Shown piece by piece: positions 61,353-64,000 of a stretch of 64,000 nt of DNA; position 1 is the stretch's first letter; each line of letters starts with the position of its first letter. The position numbers and the translations under genes are program-made. Below the pieces are notes generated by a model. The model ran no database searches and had not been told where the DNA came from. It saw only the letters and a list, made by a program, of their open reading frames with translations. The DNA comes from Serinus canaria (lineage: Eukaryota; Chordata; Aves; Passeriformes; Fringillidae), in NCBI RefSeq assembly GCF_022539315.1, contig NC_066323.1, positions 4,466,219-4,530,218 of the forward strand, read 5' to 3'.

Positions 61353-64000
61353 ACTCAAGCCAAACAAGATATGGCTTTGTTTTAGTGTTAATTAGGTAGT
61401 GGTTGGACAACAAGGAGAATCTTTAATAATTGTTGAGACTCATTGAGCTGCGGAGGTGGGGGTCTTTATTTTACTACCACTTGAAGTTGTTTTGATACCA
61501 TTGATGAGAGGAATGCAATAATGTGTGCTAAAGTCATTTGGCTAACCCTGAAATCAAAGCAGTGGAAACAAAATCTAGCTGCAAATCACCAGGCTGTCAG
61601 TCTTTTAAAAACCTGTTATCCAAATGACTTTAACAGTTTGTGGGTCATATGCAAGGTTAAGACTCATCTTGCACGGTGCACGTTTTGATGATAAAACACA
61701 ATATTTCTTTTTTTTTTATTGGAGTGGAAGTGTTACAGTCAACAGTATCAGTGTGGGAGTTTGATTTCTTCCTGCAAGTAGATCACTACTCCATATGAGC
61801 AGTTGGCACAAGGTTTGGAAGGACAGATATGAAGCATGCCGTGCTTCATAGCTTATTTTTTGTATATATCTGCTCTCTGTGTAGAAACTCCAAAACTGTT
61901 CCATTTTAAGTTTATTTCCAAGTCAGAATAGCTGTTTTTGAGGACAGCTAGCCAATACATCTATAAGAAGTTTTGGTGAGGGGCTGAAACAGGTTGTGCA
62001 CAAAGCTTCATTTACTGAGCAACATTTACATGTAATATTTAAATTATTTTCTATTTAAATGGTGAACTCAGGATTTTAAAATATATATCAACAGTTTTTT
62101 GCAGTTTTTTGAGTTTGAGAAATCACTGACAAGGAATGTGTTGCATAACTGTTAACTATTCATTTTACATATTTTCAAGCATGTTCTGTCCTGAAAAACT
62201 GAACAGCTCTTGAGATAATCCAGTGTGGATTAAATCCTGAAAAAAGCATCATTGCATATTCACAAAATCAGCCTTTACCTTTTATGAACTGTCCAGCTTA
62301 CTGTGGATCAAAACTTGTCACTGTGTACAGAGCAAAGTGGATTCAGAGAGAAATAAAAAAACTCAAAAGAAGTTGGACGAGATTTTTTTTTTTGATTGAG
62401 AAAACATATTTATTTGAACAATTTTTCTGTTTTCAACCAATTGTCACTTCATATTTTTGATGGATTTAAATAAAGCCATTTAGATGGCAGCTCCTTCCCA
62501 ATAATCATATACTGCTCAGGCTGAGTTTTTTCCATTGACACTAAAATTGTTGGCTGTCTGTGGAGACAAATACTTTTGTGAGGGTCATGGGGTAAGAGAG
62601 AAATCCATATGAGCTGAATAATAAGTAATAACTTTTTTCCCCTTACTGGGCCTGTAGTGTAGGTAAATTTCCCCACATAGTTAAACGTAGGAAAGTATGA
62701 AGTCCAGCAAAACCAGATCCAAAATATTTAAGTTTAAACTTCAGAGTTCCCATTTGCCTTGAATGCTTGATGGTGGTTTACCATATTTCAAACCTAGATG
62801 TGATTAGCAAAAGCTGCAGGGGCTGGTTAGGCTGTAAATAACTGGATAGAGAAAACAAGCCAAGATAAGAGGGGGTAAAAATAACTCAGATGGATTCCTG
62901 CGTGTAACTTGGATTTTGGGAGGAGGGAAGTTCTGCTGATGGTACCAGAAGCAGCAGGAATATAAAAGTGCAGATGGAGAGGGAATGACTGCTAATTTAA
63001 TGTGGACTGGTTTTGCTGATATCAGACAACAGACTGTGACTCAGTTTGTTGTTGGAGGTTTCATTAGACGAGTCTAAATTTTAGGAGCAGTCACTCCTAC
63101 AGGCCATTGCATCCCATCTGTGCCTGAATGCTTCATATGTTTTAGTGTTCAGCTTCCTTCCCTAGAATGTGATATGGTTTGGAGATGTTGGATGGCTTCT
63201 CCATCAGAGAAGGTGATGGAGTTTCCTTTTGTGTTGTCAGTCAAAGCTGAAATTCAGTTTGCAGTGACAAGGAGCAGGGTCCTGCAGAGCTCCTCTCAAG
63301 AGTTTGACCATGGGGGCAAATGGGCTAATTAACAGTTCAGTGTCGGATTTTAATATGTAATAAGGAAGGAATGAAATTAATTTTTCTTTTCCAAGCAGCA
63401 AACTCTGATTGCAAACATCTGTCTGATGTTTGGGGGGTTCGTTTTACCAACTGCTCCGTGTGATGTTCCCGAAGTTAATGGGTGAATCAGTCAGCAGCTG
63501 AGAGAACTATTTCCATTTTATCTAGACACTTTCTTTTAGCTGTGAGGCTCCATTTCCAGAAGCACAGTGGTTATGGCACTTGCTTTGTTGTACTTGTACT
63601 CAGTGCCTCAAAATGGAACTTGCATGTTCAGGGCTGGATTTCAGAGTGGAAACCATAAGCTTCTTGCTTGTATAACCACATTCCAAGGTTAGTCTGAATA
63701 GCTGAGATAATGAATTTGGTCTTTGTGCATTCTTAAATAGATAGATAGTTTTTCACATATGTGACTTTTCTTTTTTTTTTGCTACAATTGGACGCTTTCC
63801 TTGGGAGCTGCCTAATTCCAGGCTACACAGTTTCTGCTTTGTTCCCCGCTCCTATGTCTTTGACAAGAATAACTTAAACAGAGTTCAATATAGGAATTGT
63901 GGGCTGCTAAAGAACATATTGTGTTACTGCTTAATGCTGTATAAGTTGATCAGTGGGTAATATAAAGTCTATGTTCTAGCTGTTTTATGATGAAAATATT

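Larger units (their letters stand above)
52577..64000. other. FNDC3B: FNDC3B intron after the second coding exon, segment 8
   Basis: About 11.4 kb of intron to the window edge. A small CpG cluster lies at 53096-53150, a TA microsatellite at 54656-54673, a CA microsatellite at 55395-55414, an exact octamer ATGCAAAT at 55545-55552 and an A-rich low-complexity stretch at 61300-61352. No coding exon and no further CR1 copy were recognised. The intron continues past the window. Confidence 0.55.

Noticed and set aside
1..64000. CRISPR arrays, tRNA, rRNA, LTR elements or DNA transposons
   Set aside because: No regularly spaced repeats, no recognisable RNA gene and no paired LTRs or terminal inverted repeats were seen on reading. 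A covariance-model and repeat-library search would be needed to exclude diverged copies.

Overview
The window is vertebrate nuclear DNA, almost certainly from a bird. It is AT-rich, CpG-poor and intron-dominated. The only interspersed repeats I recognise are a few short 5'-truncated CR1 LINE copies with the typical avian CR1 3' end. The low repeat density and the CR1 type point to Aves, and the CR1 variants look neoavian or passerine, which is inference only. There are no bacterial-style operons, rRNA, tRNA or CRISPR arrays.

One gene can be supported: FNDC3B (fibronectin type III domain-containing 3B, also called FAD104), on the + strand. Two exons are visible. The first coding exon (9516-9654) holds a short 5' UTR tail and codons 1-37, beginning MYVTMMMTDQ. 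The next exon (17379-17454) holds codons 38-62 and the first base of codon 63, including VQVNPGETFTIRAEDG. Both have AG acceptors and GT donors, and the spliced frame is continuous. The window therefore starts in the intron before the first coding exon (1-9515), contains all of the following intron (9655-17378, 7.7 kb), and then runs at least 46.5 kb into the next intron (17455-64000). I did not find the next coding exon or a 5' non-coding exon, so the promoter and the fibronectin domains lie outside.

The rest is intronic. It holds six CR1 fragments (five antisense to the gene, one sense), several microsatellites and homopolymer tracts, and a few blocks that stand out by composition: AT-rich runs dense in homeodomain-type TAATT cores next to small CpG clusters (28500-28870, 29215-29720, 34830-35240, 41060-41400). 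These are candidate intronic enhancers or conserved non-coding elements. That is a judgement from reading; no alignment was possible.

The most interesting directly visible item is the start-codon layout. An out-of-frame ATG overlaps an in-frame TGA immediately before the FNDC3B ATG (ATGAATG at 9540-9546). It would open an overlapping ORF of 44 codons that crosses the splice junction. A run of three ATG codons in better context lies at codons 5-7. I saw no convincing novel multi-gene system.
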